A DNA stretch of 6,264 bases from Chloroflexota bacterium (GTDB taxonomy: Bacteria; Chloroflexota; Dehalococcoidia; UBA1151). The stretch covers positions 1 to 6,264 of the forward strand of contig JADFQR010000081.1 in the NCBI GenBank assembly GCA_022561735.1, given 5' to 3'. Below, in pieces: positions 6,066 through 6,264 of this stretch (positions within the stretch are counted from its first letter, which is position 1; every line of letters begins with the position of its first letter). Under the pieces are notes generated by a model. That model was not told the DNA's origin, searched no databases, and saw nothing but the letters and a program-made list of their open reading frames with translations. Both the position numbers and the translations under genes were made by a program.

Positions 6066-6225
6066 GACGCTCGGCAGCGTCACGCCCGTCCTGAAGCTCT
6101 TGAAAGGCCGCCGGACGCGCTTGACCCGGAATACGGTTCCAGCCCGGGCCAGATTCCTCCCCGGCAGGAAAGCTGTTGCTGTTTCAGCGGCTCCCCGGTC
6201 ATCCACGCGCCCGTCGCCCGGCGCT
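6066..6225. other. Spacer between convergent genes
   Basis: This 160-bp stretch separates the stop of the CheX-like gene from the likely stop of the leftward gene at the right edge. A short hairpin (GCGCC 6207-6211 with GGCGC 6220-6224) lies right after the leftward stop and could help end that transcript, though no T-run follows. Nothing else is recognisable. Confidence 0.35.
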
Positions 6226-6264
6226 CTAGTCCACGGGCACACGGTCAATCACCGGCGCCTCGGC
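6226..6264 (-). CDS. C-terminal end of an unidentified protein (partial)
   Basis: On the minus strand the last 39 bases read as 12 codons and a TAG stop (6226-6228), giving AEAPVIDRVPVD. Most codons end in G or C as in the other genes here, and a hairpin follows the stop. This fits the tail of a gene entering from the right, convergent with the CheX-like gene. The stretch is too short to name a family and an open frame of this size can be chance. Confidence 0.35.
   Translation of the reverse strand, partial: AEAPVIDRVPVD

Noticed and set aside
5181..6248. Minus-strand open frame of 355 codons opposite the CheX-like gene
   Set aside because: It is longer than the plus-strand gene, but the plus strand has a perfect ribosome site, CheX-like motifs and a regular 23-residue repeat. 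The minus product shows no family pattern.

Overview
This 6.3 kb window is GC-rich bacterial DNA with strongly G/C-ending codons. At least two of its four main genes start at TTG. A lipoprotein with a Gly-rich tail after its lipobox Cys, an LppX/LprG-like lipoprotein fold and a DG-repeat protein type common in environmental genomes suggest a high-GC free-living bacterium. Chloroflexota (Dehalococcoidia/SAR202-like) is my best guess, but the sequence alone does not prove it.

Layout, left to right. (1) Bases 3-2417 (+): a STAND/NB-ARC ATPase with C-terminal kinesin-light-chain-type TPR repeats, a bacterial NLR-like architecture. Its frame is open to the left edge, so the true N-terminus, possibly with an effector domain, probably lies outside. 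(2) Bases 2432-2657: a roughly 226-bp fold-back element with 16-bp perfect terminal inverted repeats and matching internal arms. It resembles a MITE or snap-back element and sits 14 bp after the stop of gene 1. (3) Bases 2827-3594 (+): an extended short-chain dehydrogenase/epimerase resembling uronate dehydrogenases, with a TTG start and a strong Shine-Dalgarno that is itself part of a small hairpin. (4) Bases 3770-5026 (-): a two-domain lipoprotein, convergent with gene 3. (5) A 274-bp divergent spacer (5027-5300) containing an operator-like inverted repeat. (6) Bases 5301-6065 (+): a CheX-like domain fused to a 23-residue DG-repeat tail, in which the usual phosphatase Asn appears to be Thr. 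(7) Bases 6226-6264 (-): the likely C-terminal end of another gene entering from the right.

The genes do not form one operon. Strand alternates, spacers are 160-410 bp, and the predicted roles (signalling ATPase, sugar-type oxidoreductase, envelope lipoprotein, CheX-like protein) share no evident pathway. The best candidates for something undescribed are the fold-back element, the CheX-like/DG-repeat fusion, and the NLR-like protein whose N-terminal part must be read from the neighbouring sequence. I see no tRNA, rRNA, CRISPR array or transposase gene.
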